Source: Crossaster papposus (lineage: Eukaryota > Echinodermata > Asteroidea > Velatida > Solasteridae). From it: 64,000 nucleotides of DNA. The position numbers and the translations under genes were made by a program. Location: NCBI GenBank assembly GCA_037893245.1, contig JBAIAA010000524.1, positions 682,001-746,000 on the forward strand. The letters are read 5' to 3'. The notes below the pieces were generated by a model, which did no database searches, was not told where the DNA came from, and was given only the letters and a program-made list of their open reading frames with translations. The first letter of the stretch is position 1. Every line of letters begins with the position of its first letter. Positions 14,601 to 25,593 of the stretch are shown in pieces.

Positions 14601-17600
14601 ACGCACAATTTCAATTTTTCAGCCAAATGGGATCTTGTACCGGTACATGTACACGTATTTCTTTTTCTGTAGCGGTATAACCCCAATATTCCATGTACAT
14701 GTACAAGTAAATGTTCTGTAAGACAAAGTAAAATTTCAAACTACTCTAACAATAGACCTAAAAGACCTAATAACATCACCCTTTGTTTACAAGTAAGCTT
14801 TTCTAAGTGATAGCATGTCCCGTCCTTAGTCCCTACTTCGTCTTTACTCCCATAATAAAGTGCATGTAAACAAAGCCATTAGGTCTCGTGTTTATTCTGA
14901 CCAAAAGACCATTAAATTGTTTGATTTTGACACAAAAGGAAATATTTCAGAAAACGGTTTAAATGTTTGACGAGTACCAATTACAGTCGCCTTAGTTGCA
15001 AATACGTAAACATACCGGTACGGTACATGGTCCAATGTAACATGCAAACAAATGTAAATTGAATTTTTAATTTGTTTAAGGAGACCAACAAAAATGTGAC
15101 GGGCAGTTTTAATGATAATGGAATAGCCAAGATGCATTCATATGGCTAGATTGGCAAATACAGCATGGTTTGAGGGGAAGGTAGTGGGAATTACTGGTCC
15201 CGAGGTTTACATAATATACTGAGACTGGTTCCGAAAGGATTATATGCCACAGACTACATGTCTACGAGGCAGATTCCAGAGGGAATTTGTTGTGCTACCA
15301 GAGAGAATACTGCACGGCAGCGAGCTGGATACTCACCGGGATGACGTCACATGGCAGTGTATCATTTTTACTTCCCGGACGCGCGGCGGAATCGACCAAT
15401 GATGCGCTCCAATTTGCTCATGAATATTTATGAGGTATAGTAACAACAAATAACCAACTGCTCTCTTTCTATTGCCAGGTGATCCCCAAAGATTATAAGA
15501 CCATGGCGGCCTTGTCCAAGTCCATCGCTAAGAACGTGCTGTTCTCTCATCTGGACGAGAACGAAAGAAGGTAACGCGTGTTGATACGCAGTGACTGGGG
15601 GATTTGGGCTCAATATAAAGTAGCGGTAGGATTTGACATGGATTAAGGGAGTGGGAAATCACCAGTGTGGACGGTTTTTTGTTTTATGTTTTAGAGTGGG
15701 ATGTAAACGGGCATGTTGAAATTTCACAATTCAGTTTCCCAAGATTTTGCAATGAATAAATGAAACCTATGAACGCTTATTGCTGGGGGCCAATTTTTAG
15801 AGCTGCTGAGTACAAATTTGCTTAGCATAAAAAGTCTTGTTCAGTAAAAAAGAAAACGGTTACCAGCCAAGACTCCATGTGCTTTTCATGATGAGCAAAA
15901 ACCAGCAGAATACCATTACCAGTCACAAACAATATACATGTACATGTACATACTATGTACATCACCAGAAAATTTGGTTTGTAACCCTGTTTTTGCCATG
16001 CAAATTGTTGTGCTTAGCAGCTCTATGAAATTGATTCATGTGTTTTTGACTTGTGTTAATTCCAATTTAATTTGTTCTCTCTCTCTCTTTTGTTTGTTTG
16101 TAGCGATATCTTTGATTCTATGTTCCCAGTCAAACACAGCAAGGATGAAGTCGTTATCAAGCAAGGTATGCTTCTTTGTCTAGTCAAGTTTTGTCAGTTC
16201 TCGAGTTACTCTGTGCAGTTGACTATGACAACATGTACACTCCCTTTAAAGATACGTTTTGTTCTGATATGTTTCCATAAAACGAAGCAGTGATCCCCAC
16301 ATCATGGTTCGTATGCAGCACATGAACATAATTGATTCCTCCTCCGGGCTGCGGCGACGAAACACGAAACCGGTTTACCACAGGGCCTGATTGAGATATT
16401 ACAATACAAAGCAACCCTGCCTGCTTGTTCAATTCCTCCTCTCTCCGCGCTGGAAATATGATCCGTAGCTCCCATTACGCACGCCAAACCGCTCGATATG
16501 TGCTGCGGCCCGCGATACCGGTTCTCTTGAAACGTAGTTGCCTGGAGCCACGGCCGTTAGTGAAGCGGCTCTCGCGCAGGTAGGGGAATTGTTATTAGAT
16601 GAGTATGCCCATTAGTGTCGGGGCAATCCCCGAATGATGGTGGACAAAATCTGGCCAGGAAATTGCAGTTCACTGCAGGGTTACTTCGGGGTGGGGGGAG
16701 GCCGAGGGTTAGGAAAAGACGGGTGCATTATTATACAAGTCTCGCTGCCAGGATTAATTAGTTGGTGAATGAAATTTGCTAAATGGATGTCGGGAACATG
16801 TATCCAATCGTACGATGAGTATGAAAGGTTCAGGGCACCCTTGTCGGTTGCAGGTAGCGATGAACATTTATTCTCCTTTGCTTTGCAAAATTGCAATCTG
16901 CAAATTGCAACAAAAGCAAGGGAAGGAGTTCAAGAAAAAACTGCATTATCTTTAACTTAAGACAAGAGGTTATGATTTGTTGATTATTTAGAATTTCTAC
17001 TGCTCTGCAAATAAATATGAGCCTTACATGAACTACTGGAACATTAGAATTTGACCACATCTCAAGTAAAAATGTGACATTAATTTGAGTATTACAAACT
17101 GAACTCGTTAAAAACAAATTGTTTTTTTTATTGTTCTGGGAGTAATACAATTTCTTTCATAAACAATTTTAGTGTGACTTTTCAAAGCCAATCAAATTAT
17201 TATTCAAACTAACAAAAATATATCTTGCATCAACATAATAATCTTTGTCTAAAACAGTCACTAGACAAAAAAAATACATTGCTTTTTAGAATATTGTAAA
17301 TATTGCAAATATTAAACACAACTTGCAAAAATTAACATGACCACATGGCCGTGAGGGAACTGTTTCTTTGTATTAAACTGCAGAATAGGAGCTCAGCTAT
17401 TGGGGACAAACATACAGTGCTTGCACTATAAATAGGCCATGTTCGAATTGTTGCTATGCTGTTGCTAAGGGCGCGGACAATGACCACCTATAGCAACAGC
17501 ATAGCAATGGCCGAAGTGACAGCCAAAGCCAGCAATTTGAACACGGACATAGTCGGGCTGATTTGTGAAAACAATTTCACTTGATAACAACATGAAATTT

Positions 17601-20600
17601 GGCGCACAATCACAGTTTTTCATGAGAAAGATTTTTGGCTGTAGGGCCATCAAAGATTTGTCCTTTGAAAAAAATTGGTAAAATAAAAAAGCAATTTTCA
17701 AATTTTTCAAGATGGCTGCCATTGCATGTAATACAATACCTGAATAAATCCCTGTCATATCATAGATAAATATTTGATTACGTGCATTGAAATATTCGTT
17801 CTATCGCACGGCTCGCGCCCACACTGTAAAATAGGCTCTATTCAATGGTTTTATTAAACGGTGAATAGAACTTCCGTTGCTCTGACTGATTTATTCAGGC
17901 GTTGAATAAAACAAATAATGAATGTTTCAGGAAAATAATAATAATAATTTCATGATGTGACAGATGGAATGTTCCATTTCATCTATCACATCATGAAATT
18001 ATTCTTACCATCGCACTCACAAACATTCATTATTTATATTTGATTTACTTATATTTTTTCAAAGGTCAAATTTGCGATGGCTCTACATGCCCTATAGCCA
18101 AAAATCTCTCTAATTGAAATTCTACCATATTGTACACCAATATGTCTGACTATAACTTGCACTAACCATGGAGCTAATAAAAACAGATGCTTGCTTAGCC
18201 AAAAATATATTGGCTTTAATAGCGATAACTGGTTACCAGCCAAAACGTTCTGCAATTGATATTGCATGTGACTGGCGACCAGCTGATTTTTGCTTGTAAC
18301 ACAACATTTCGATAAGCAGCATTGCTAAGCTATTATATGACATGTAATTTGGTACTGTTTCTGATAACGAAGTCCTGATTTGTTTCTTTCTTCGTATCAA
18401 TGATTTGTTGTGCAATAACTCGACCTTGATTATAACTGTATGGAACTTGGTTAGCAAAAATTAGTAAAAAAACAGGGTTAACAAACTAAATTTTCAGGTT
18501 ATGTATAATTATTGCCTGTGACTGATATTCAGCTGTTTTTTGCTTAGCATTAAAAACACATGGAGTTTTGGCCGATAATCTGCTTTTACTAAGCAAGACT
18601 TTTTTGTGCTAAGCAAATTATTGTGGTAAACAAATTTTTGTGCTTAGCAGCTCTATCAAATTGGTCATAGGTTTTGCCATCGGTCCGTTTGGATCAATAC
18701 AACGGATAGAAAGAGAATGCATACACCTGTCTGGCTATATTTAGATCCGGATTCCTGCAAAGGAAGAGACTGGCTTGCCGACTCAGGAAAATTAAGCTTT
18801 AGGTGATTTTCGTGGATACTGTAAAAACTGAATTCCAAAAACCGACCAAAATTATTGTTGAAAAGCTTATTTGACTTTAGAGACCCCTTTGGCATGCTGT
18901 TCTTTTGAAGAAAAATAAAGAATTAAAAAAATGCATTTGAGAGATGTATTTTTTGAAATTTCTGTTAGTAGACTCTAATGTGATTCTAGTGTGACGATCA
19001 TGCGACGGTCGTGCGATGAGTCTTTGGTGGTCTTTCATTATCGTGGATGATCGTAAGATTCTCCTGTCGTACTACAGTCACACAACTGTCCATGAATAGT
19101 TGCACAACTAAGCAAGACTAGTCGTACTCCACGGACAAGTCGTATGAACAGTCGCGAGTTGTCCTGCATTGGTTGTGGTTGCACGATTGGTTGTAACCAG
19201 TTGTGCGACAGGACCACTTGTACGTAGTCTTGAGCTGTCGTGCGACAGCCGTGTGATTAGTGGGATATCAGTCAGCAACAAGTCTTCAATACAGGTCGCA
19301 TGACTGGTCTTACAATGTGACTGCTAGGCTCAAATCCCAGGAAATATTCTCGACTACCCACGACCGGCCCTAGTCCCTTTTCCTGAACTGGTCGCAGGAA
19401 AACACAAATGCAAGCTCTGCCATTCTTCAAGCTTAAAAATCAAATAAGTTAAGAGGGCCTAATACTAATATTTTGATCTTAACAAGATCTTTTTCAAGCT
19501 TTTTATAATTTTCTGGTTTTTGTTTGTTTGTTTTCTTGCCAGGTGACGATGGAGACAACTTCTATGTCATCGATGATGGCGAAGTAGATGTGAGTATTGA
19601 TTAGCTTCTAACACCTGTCTATTTCAACCTGTATTTCGAAGACACTTGGTAATTTTGTCTCGCCTGAATGAAGTTCAGAAAGAGACTATGCAATCACTAT
19701 TTCGGTCTGTAGTCCGTACGTACATGTACCCATGCATAGTCTATCTGTATGTGTGTAATTTTTGTAAACTTTTCGAAAAATTTGTCTTGTATGCAAACTT
19801 GAAGTTTAATTGCATCAAACTTGGTTCATAGATGCAGTGTGGAAACTTTCATGTGATGGCGATATTAAAGGTCGCATACTGAGGTCAAAGGTCATTTGAG
19901 GTCGTAGGGTAAAAGGGTAATCTTGAAAAGTAAGCGGGACTTGTGGTTTGAAAACCATCCTTGTTTAGTATTGTTGGGTTCAAGAACCTCGTGTGTGTGT
20001 CTTACATCACATCCAAAATTAAGAATATGTTTATGAAGACTCGGGAAAGAAAATATCTATTCCCGAGAGTTTTCAAGGCATTACGCAGTATAGAATGTAT
20101 ATTGGCTCGGGAAAATTGAATAATCTGTATTCATTTTGAAATTTTATTTCAGTATTTGGAAACTGCAAGTACAATTTTTACATTTTACCCCAAAGCGTTA
20201 TGCAATATGGAACCTGTCTTGAAGATATAATAATACTAATAATAATTGTGCTTATGTAGCGCTTTCCATCGTATAAACGATCTTAAAGCACTTTACAATT
20301 ATTAATATGGGAAGTGATGATGAAATAGTTGTTTTTTGTTTCCTGGCTTAGATCTACGTGGATAACGTAGGTTTGGTGACAACCATTGGGGAAGGTGGTA
20401 GCTTTGGAGAGTTGGCCCTCATCTATGGAACACCAAGAGCTGCTACGGTCAAGGTAAATAATAGCATCTGGATTCTAGATGCTCACCAAAGCACCAGTCT
20501 GTTTTTTAATGGCCATCCTTATTCATATGTTGACCATTGTGTTCCCGGAATCTCAGGAATTCCTTTTAGGTTTCAAGGGGGGATGGGTTAGGTTACAATA

Positions 20601-23600
20601 GTGTTGAGTGCGTATAAAGTATAGGGATAAGAGGGGGGTACCCCTCTGCCACATATCGTGCTGGGTATATCCTTATTCCCCATAATGTACCTTTAAGCAG
20701 ATACCTTTAAGCAGATACCTTTTTCCTCATAATTTATACCATAGAGAGACGAGATATCTCTTTAATGTCACCTCTCCTGTTTGAAGGCAAAATGTTACTG
20801 ATGCAAAACTGCGTGATCAATTGTTTGCAAATGTTGTGAATCAATATCCAATGTCAATTTCAAATCCCCCCCTCCCCTCCCCCTCCCCCCACCCCCCACC
20901 CCCCACCCCCCACCCCCCTACCCCCAGGCTAAAGGTGACTTGAAGCTGTGGGGTATTGACAGAGACAGCTACCGACGTATTCTCATGGGTAGCACCCTGC
21001 GCAAACGCAAGCTGTACGACACATTCTTGTCCAAGGTGTCCATCCTAGGTAAGTTAAGTGCGAGTCATCAAGTTATACTCAGTGGTCAAAGTCCACCCAG
21101 GTCATTCTTCACATATTAGAGTCCAACGTGTGACCATTTGTTTAGATATCATTTTAACCCCAACCCCTAGGAGTTATACTGAACACGATCCTTGGCTCCC
21201 AATTTTTGTGTACAAAAAAAAAAGAACACTGTTGTTGAAAATATGATAACAGATTTATAGAAATCCACTGGGTATATCAAATGCTATTTAGGCCGTTTTT
21301 AATTCTCGAACATCAACCTGCCGTGAAGGAGGGCACCTGATGGATCGGCGGCCGAAATTGCTATCCCATGATGTTCGATTGTTTGTTATACCAGTAGCGG
21401 CATTTCACTGTAAAGATAGAATTTATCAGCAACGGTGGTAGTCCTTTTGAAAATAGTGAAAAATTATTCTACCTATATTTTGTCAGAGAACAAATCTGAC
21501 TATGGCCCTGCAGCTAAATATCTTGCTCATGACGTACTATTATTGTATGCCAAATGCCATGCTTTTATCATTTAATTGAACAATGTTTTAACTACTGTAA
21601 TCTGTCAGACTATCAAGAATGTTCTCGGTCCCAAATCAAAGTCCATTTCCAAAGCCCGACAAGATCACTCACAAATCCAGACATCCTGTGTCGGAGATCT
21701 TGCTTTGGGCGAGAGGCTGCAATTCTCTAAGATCCCAGCTGAGCTGACGTCAAAGTGCTAGCATACGATCAATCACAGCCATCTGCAATCTCAAATTCGC
21801 CTGAATTCGCCTATATAATAGTACTCGCACTTCCTTTAACATATCCAAAATATCAATGTTCATCTATTCTCATAAATTTAGCACATTGAGTGATGCCATC
21901 CCAACCTAAGAAAGTGTTTGGAATGAAATTTTGTCAATTTATGGTTCATTGTATTATTTTGGGGTTCACTGTTTTTACCCGTCCTTGTTACCTAATTATG
22001 ATGCGCTTCTTAGCTTAACCCTAACTTTTCCACATCCTCTAGGATTTAAATACCATGTCATGTTAAGAATTTCCAGGAATTGTTGAAAAAAAAAGAATGA
22101 AATAAAACGCGGCCTCGGACAAAGATACTGACAATTTGGGAGACTGCCAACATAGGGCAAGATAGTTAAGTTGGTAGAGCGTTGGTCCGGTATTCCGAAC
22201 GGTCGCAGGTTCGAGTCCTGCCTTGCCAATTTCACTCTGAAATGTATTTTTGTTAGAGTTACTTTGGCTTTTCATTTATTTGGTTGCCTCCAAATTGACT
22301 GTACAAATTGCCTCGTGGGACTCGGCCCTTAATGCATTTGAGCTTTGTTCTACAATGGAACCTGCAATCACCCCTTGCGTGGTCATTTTGTTGTCTCGTC
22401 CAGAGAGCCTTGACGAATGGGAACGCCTGACAGTTGCCGACTCGCTGGAACCTGTCAACTTTGAAGATGGGGAGAAGATCGTAGTCCAAGGGGATCCTGG
22501 TAATGACTTCTACATCATTGTTGAGGTGAGATAAACCTAAAGGCATTTCAGCCCCAAATCCAGTCGCACTGCTGGTGCCCGTATTGGCTGACGTAATCAA
22601 GAACTGAATCGGTCGTCGGTCATTGGTTGAGCATTTTTATAGCGACCTCGTGATCATGTGACTGTTCCTACCAAGGTTAAACCTCCGGTTGGTTTGGTTG
22701 CCACTTAAAATTTAAGCTGGCTGAAACGTTAACATGTTGCAATTGTTATATTTCTGTTTTGTTTGTTATTCAAAAATATACTTTTGTAAATAAAGTCACA
22801 GCGGTGAATTTAGTGAAAATAAGCCAATTTTGTACTACTTTAAGTTTGTTGAAACAGAAAAGAGAACTCTTGTCGTTGAGTGTTATGTCTGCTACTCAAG
22901 TTGCTTGTAATGTTAGGCCTTGCGTGTGTGTGACAAACAATTCTGGGTAATGCGTTTTTAAGCGTTGAACAAAATTTGTTTCCGGGTAAAAGCCTGCTAT
23001 GAACTGGAATCCCATTCGGCATACCCATGGACATGGCTAATTGGTCAAAGAAGGAACAAATTAGTGTTTGTACCTTTCCAGACTCTTCCTTTTTTTTTTT
23101 TACAAAGACGCAGACAAAAACATTTGTTTGTTTGTTTTTGTTTTTAAGGGACAAGCTTCGGTTCTGCAGAGGCGTGATGAGAAGGATGAGTTCATTGAAG
23201 TGGCCAAGCTAGGACCCTCAGATTACTTTGGTAAGATGAACGATTGGCAATCCCCCCAAAAAAAGTACAAAAAAACCTGAATGTCTGGCACGGGCAAAGC
23301 ATTCCAAATTTCACGGATATTATTCAATTTTGTGCCTGCCCCCGATTTAACTAAATGCTGCGACGCGTCGCAACTAGAGTAACGAAGAGTAACGTGTCGC
23401 ATCTTGCGACGCGTCGTACAATTCATTTCATAAAATTTACCATTCTTGCCTTTACCCTTGCGTTGTTTGCAGGTGAGATTGCCCTCGTCCTCAACCGACC
23501 CCGTGCTGCCACCGTCATTGCCCGCGGCTCCCTCAAATGCGCCAAGCTTGACCGGGAACGCTTTGAGCGTGTCATGGGACCCTGCGCTGACATCCTCAAG

Positions 23601-23645
23601 CGCAACATCACCCAGTACAACAGCTTTGTACAGCTTGTCGTGTAG
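5454..23645 (+). CDS. PRKAR1A: cAMP-dependent protein kinase type I regulatory subunit (10 exons, 381 aa)
   Basis: This protein inhibits the PKA catalytic subunit and releases it when cAMP binds. CDS exons are 5454-5612, 12688-12873, 15479-15570, 16104-16165, 19543-19589, 20352-20453, 20928-21048, 22404-22525, 23149-23230 and 23473-23645; all introns are GT-AG and the phases agree. Visible features are the pseudosubstrate RRGAF at about residues 95-99, cAMP pocket A ([16 protein letters not shown], about 200-215, with E202 and R211), pocket B ([16 protein letters not shown], about 324-339, with E326 and R335), and the C-terminus NSFVQLVV. Total length matches vertebrate RI-alpha. The oddity is that residues 1-53 ([10 protein letters not shown] then Ser/Gly/Gln-rich) replace the usual dimerization/docking helices, so another first exon may lie upstream of the window. 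RI-alpha and RI-beta are probably not separated in invertebrates, so the symbol is by family. Confidence 0.96.
6105..6911 (+). mobile_element. 5'-truncated LINE fragment (reverse transcriptase C-terminus, frameshifted)
   Basis: The piece lies in PRKAR1 intron 1. Reading frames contain [33 protein letters not shown] and [14 protein letters not shown], the conserved post-RT region of CR1/L2/Rex-like LINEs. The frame shifts near 6325-6340, so the copy is dead. It ends in the tail AATAAATAAATAAAT at about 6897-6911. The 5' edge is approximate. Confidence 0.85.
9041..9428 (+). repeat. MITE family 1, copy 2 (full length)
   Basis: This is the best preserved copy, running from TTAAAGGTAGTACACACCAT to TATACTACCTTTAA. 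The central hairpin is CTCTCGCC-GTCC-GGCGAGAG. TTAA or TA target duplication is possible. It lies in PRKAR1 intron 1. Confidence 0.88.
10103..10918 (-). mobile_element. 5'-truncated LINE with 172-codon open frame (reverse transcriptase C-terminus)
   Basis: The minus-strand frame 10915-10397 reads [51 protein letters not shown] and GPKNWNYL. These are the LxYC, QKRAIRI and GPK-WN motifs of the region after the RT domain in CR1/L2-like LINEs. The open frame suggests a fairly recent insertion. The 3' end is a short (ATTGA)n tail at about 10105-10127, seen as ATTCA repeats on the plus strand. It lies in PRKAR1 intron 1. Confidence 0.88.
10397..10915 (-). pseudogene. LINE reverse transcriptase C-terminal fragment
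   Basis: This is the coding remnant of the LINE above, open to its stop and ending [10 protein letters not shown]. It lacks endonuclease and RT catalytic domains, so it is not a working gene. Confidence 0.8.
12315..12365 (-). repeat. half copy of the TTAA MITE
   Basis: GCGCCTTGGCTCAGTGATGT and ATAATCCTGGCGCAAACTGG plus TTAA match one end of the 49.9-kb element in reverse. Confidence 0.65.
12688..12873 (+). CDS. PRKAR1A: PRKAR1 exon 2: acidic linker and pseudosubstrate
   Basis: The acceptor is CCCCAG and the donor is GTAAAA. The 62 codons hold a Glu/Pro-rich linker and [10 protein letters not shown]. Phe at the P+1 side replaces the Ile common in vertebrates. The exon ends YAASYVKK, as in RI subunits, and both ends are phase 0. 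Confidence 0.95.
13245..13522 (+). repeat. MITE family 1, copy 3 (truncated)
   Basis: The left end is lost into a T/G run. The interior AAATATCGTTTAACTGACCT and GGATGCCGAGAAAA is followed by a deletion that removes the hairpin. The right end CTACCTTTAAA is kept. It lies in PRKAR1 intron 2. Confidence 0.8.
14122..14508 (-). repeat. MITE family 1, copy 4 (reverse)
   Basis: This full-length copy is in reverse orientation, TTAAAGGTAGTATATACCAT to GTGTATACTACCTTTAA, with hairpin CTCGCCGTCCGGCGAG. It lies in PRKAR1 intron 2. Confidence 0.88.
15342..15349. promoter_or_regulatory. palindromic CRE upstream of PRKAR1 exon 3
   Basis: TGACGTCA lies in a CpG-rich patch (15300-15400, with CGGACGCGCGGCGGA) that also has CCAAT at about 15397, some 130 bases before exon 3. 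It could mark an internal promoter. Confidence 0.3.
15479..15570 (+). CDS. PRKAR1A: PRKAR1 exon 3
   Basis: The exon encodes [16 protein letters not shown] and continues to FSHLDENER, nearly identical to vertebrate RI. It ends two bases into a Ser codon. The internal Met sits in ACCATGG, a strong initiation context (see findings). Confidence 0.97.
15785..16034. repeat. foldback family 2, copy 1
   Basis: The left arm GGGGCCAATTTTTAGAGCTG and the right arm CTTAGCAGCTCTATGAAATT are inverted versions of each other. Inside are TTGCTTAGCA and ACCAGCCAAGACTCCATGTG. It ends about 70 bases before PRKAR1 exon 4. Confidence 0.8.
16104..16165 (+). CDS. PRKAR1A: PRKAR1 exon 4
   Basis: The exon encodes the start of cAMP-binding domain A ([20 protein letters not shown]). 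Phase is +2 on entry, with one base of a Gly codon left at the donor GTATGC. Confidence 0.96.
17440..17555. repeat. inverted repeat around TTGCTATGCTGTTGCT
   Basis: TTGCTATGCTGTTGCT (from about 17451) is complemented by AGCAACAGCATAGCAA (from about 17492), and GTTCGAATTG by CAATTTGAAC further out. PRKAR1 intron 4. Confidence 0.75.
17940..18005. repeat. strong hairpin
   Basis: AATAATTTCATGATGTGA is followed after about 25 bases by TCACATCATGAAATTATT. The outer flanks AATAATGAATGTTT / AAACATTCATTATT extend the palindrome. PRKAR1 intron 4. Confidence 0.85.
18175..18668. repeat. foldback family 2, copy 2 (composite)
   Basis: Repeated TGCTTAGC/GCTAAGC, GTTACCAGCCAAAACG and a right end CTTAGCAGCTCTATCAAATT match the family. 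Internal order suggests nested or rearranged copies. PRKAR1 intron 4. Confidence 0.65.
18965..19385. repeat. degenerate repeat rich in GTCGTGCGAC-like palindromes
   Basis: Many variants of GTCGTGCGAC, CAGTTGTGCGAC and AGTCGTAC occur on both strands over 400 bases. They suggest an old self-complementary element, not a coding region. Confidence 0.6.
19430..19505 (-). repeat. dispersed repeat with hammerhead-like core, copy 3 (fragment)
   Basis: On the minus strand, AAAGATCTTGTTAAGATC and AGGCCCTCTTAACTTATTTG are present. It lies in PRKAR1 intron 4, about 40 bases before exon 5. Confidence 0.65.
19543..19589 (+). CDS. PRKAR1A: PRKAR1 exon 5
   Basis: This 47-nt exon encodes (G)[15 protein letters not shown], the cyclic-nucleotide-binding beta-hairpin. 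The acceptor is TTGCCAG and the donor is GTGAGT. Confidence 0.96.
19655..19966 (+). repeat. dispersed repeat family 3, copy 1
   Basis: TGTCTCGCCTGAATGAAGTT, ACTATGCAATCACTATTTCG, CTGAGGTCAAAGGTCATTTG and AACCATCCTTGTT are shared with the copy at 57591. It begins 66 bases after PRKAR1 exon 5. Confidence 0.82.
20352..20453 (+). CDS. PRKAR1A: PRKAR1 exon 6: phosphate-binding cassette A
   Basis: The exon encodes [16 protein letters not shown] and then [17 protein letters not shown]. It contains the Glu and Arg that bind cAMP ribose and phosphate in site A. It is 34 codons long, phase 0 at both ends. Confidence 0.97.
20928..21048 (+). CDS. PRKAR1A: PRKAR1 exon 7
   Basis: The exon encodes [19 protein letters not shown], then [21 protein letters not shown], the helix joining domains A and B. 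The acceptor follows an almost pure C/CCCCCA tract (see findings). Confidence 0.97.
22155..22228 (+). repeat. tRNA-derived SINE head
   Basis: GGGCAAGATAGTTAAGTTGG, then AGGTTCGAGTCCTGCCTTGC, gives a cloverleaf-like sequence with an A-box and a B-box (GGTTCGAGTCC at 22208-22218). The anticodon arm does not pair well and the 5' flank TACTGACAATTTGGGAGAC is shared with the 63-kb copies, so this is a SINE, not a tRNA gene. It lies in PRKAR1 intron 7. Confidence 0.8.
22404..22525 (+). CDS. PRKAR1A: PRKAR1 exon 8
   Basis: The exon encodes (E)[22 protein letters not shown] and onward to NDFYIIVE, the start of cAMP-binding domain B. The acceptor is CGTCCAG and the donor is GTGAGA. Confidence 0.97.
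23149..23230 (+). CDS. PRKAR1A: PRKAR1 exon 9
   Basis: The exon encodes [20 protein letters not shown] and LGPSDYF, leaving one base of the Gly in pocket B. The acceptor is TTTTTAAG and the donor is GTAAGA. Confidence 0.97.
23473..23645 (+). CDS. PRKAR1A: PRKAR1 last exon: phosphate-binding cassette B and stop
   Basis: The exon encodes (G)[18 protein letters not shown] and onward to NSFVQLVV, then TAG. A C-rich 3' UTR with a 22-bp triplicate follows. Confidence 0.97.
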
Positions 23646-24250
23646 CGCACCGTCGTTGCCACCACCATCCCCCGCCACCACCCTTCCTAGCCCCCGCCAC
23701 CACCCTTCCTAGCCCTCGCCACCACCCTTCCTCAGCTCCTGTGACCCCAACCCAGCCCTTCACTCTTCACCGAGTGAGTAGTAGTCCCCCAGATTCCCAT
23801 CTAAGACATCCACCTCAAAAAGCTTGAATTAAAAAATAAATAACAAAAAAATCTTCAAAACAGCCTTATGTAATTTGTAGTTCTCAAGTATTTCTCAGAG
23901 AATCACTTCTAGGCGTGGCTAAATTTGCTTCAAACCTGCCAGTCTCACGTACATTATAAAATTCAAAGTGAACAAAGAAAGTAAATTATAAAAGGTATTT
24001 TGTTGATGTACGAAGCGCGACATTTTGTGTATTTTGGGTGATTTGTCTCCGGGACTGTTTTACCTTGTAATGGTTTTTGGACATCCTTTTTCCCATCTCT
24101 GGAAAGTGTCAGTTTCCTGTAGTTTTGCAAAAACATTAAAACAAACAAAAAAACTATTTTTTTGAAAACCCAGGGCCAAGGTCTTGACTGAATGGATGAA
24201 ATGTGCTTTGCAAAAAATAATTTTTTTCTTCATGTTTTTATGGGGGTGAG
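23646..24250 (+). other. PRKAR1 3' UTR, probable
   Basis: The sequence after the stop is C-rich, then A/T-rich, with a canonical AATAAA at 23835-23840 that could end a short transcript. RI-alpha messages often use several poly(A) sites, so the true end could be further downstream. Confidence 0.5.
23666..23735 (+). repeat. 22-bp triplicate in the PRKAR1 3' UTR
   Basis: There are three near-identical units of the form CCCCCGCCACCACCCTTCCT followed by AG, starting just after the stop codon. Confidence 0.85.
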
Positions 24251-25593
24251 CTTGTTAGTGTGTTGAACAGTTCACCTGTGGAATTGCGCTCTAGTTCCAT
24301 CCAATGAGATGGCAGATTTCCACCATAATTACTATTTTATGGACTCGAGCCAGAACTGTATCTTTAACAGTGAAAGAGTAGAACTTTGCTGTGAAATAAG
24401 GGATACTTAATAGTACCGGTTTTTGTTTTAGCAAACCACAAACACTTTGGTTACATTTTTTTACATGTAAACACTGTGCCTAATCAACAATTTAAGTCAA
24501 GTTGTTTGGACTTCTGATAGTCACCACGTGTTTTTGTTTGGAGCTCGCAAAACCTAGTCCCCAACAGCTACAGAAAAATTGTGGGTATTTTAAATGTTTT
24601 TTTCCTGCATTGGTTCGCATGAGAAAAGCCAGAATCAACAGTTTTAACCTGCTGCAAACATTGCACTGCAAGTTGGCCCTCATTTTTCCGTGTCCCTGTA
24701 ACATCTGACACAATTTTGTTTTCCCAAAATCAGAACACTATTATTGGGTAAACCATCTCATGTGACCGATCACTCTCCTAATTATCTTCCCTTTTGTTCG
24801 CAATACCACCAACGAGTCTGCATTTTATGGAATCTGAAATTCAAGCTACACCCAGTTTATTTTTCAATGCCTAGCCAGAAAGAAGGAAATTTTACTTAAT
24901 GCTTGATTGAATCACTTTTAAATGTTCATAATACGTGTATGTCACTATAAAGTAACAACAAAATGTTTAACTGTCATTTCTGTGTGTACAAATGTTTTTG
25001 GTTTTTTTCATGACTGTTTGTGTCTGTTGTATCATTATCCAAAGTGACCAGAATTGTGGGAAAAAAACCAGTGTTATTGAACAATGTAGATGCCTTAAAC
25101 ACATTGTGGAAAAATATTTAACAGTATTTGTATTTTTTGTTTTCTCATTAACCTTGTTATTAGGCAACCTTGTGTTCAATTTACTATCGCTGTGTCACTC
25201 ACCTATTGGTCAATAAGTCTCCGTTTTCACGAACTGCACTGACACGCGCGCACGTCTACACACGGGACATCTACACACGGGACGGTTTCTGTTCGTGAAA
25301 CTGCTTCATGAATAAATTTGGTTTTAACGAACTGACACCCAGATATGTGTACGCAAATCCGACACTGGTTCGTAATAGAAACATGTTTGTTTTCGTGAAC
25401 CGACACGCAGGCATGAGGCGGTAGTACAACTCGGAGAAAAAATTTTTTTGAAAGTTTTGATACGAATTTACTGCGTCTACTTGTTTAGGTTACAACAAAA
25501 GAGCCCTGAAAACCTTTAAACTTTCTGTTCGTGTTCGGTGAAAACAAAAAATACTCGCACTATGAACATCTAACGAACAAACAATGAAAATAT

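Larger units (their letters stand above)
16166..19542 (+). other. PRKAR1 intron 4 with CpG-rich patch
   Basis: Positions 16290-16720 are CpG- and GC-rich relative to the flanks and hold no repeat that I can find, so they are a candidate regulatory element. The remainder is repeats (hairpin, foldback family 2, palindrome-rich block). Confidence 0.55.

Noticed and set aside
23423-23712. Minus-strand and shifted frames over the last PRKAR1 exon
   Set aside because: They are shadows of the conserved PRKAR1 frame.
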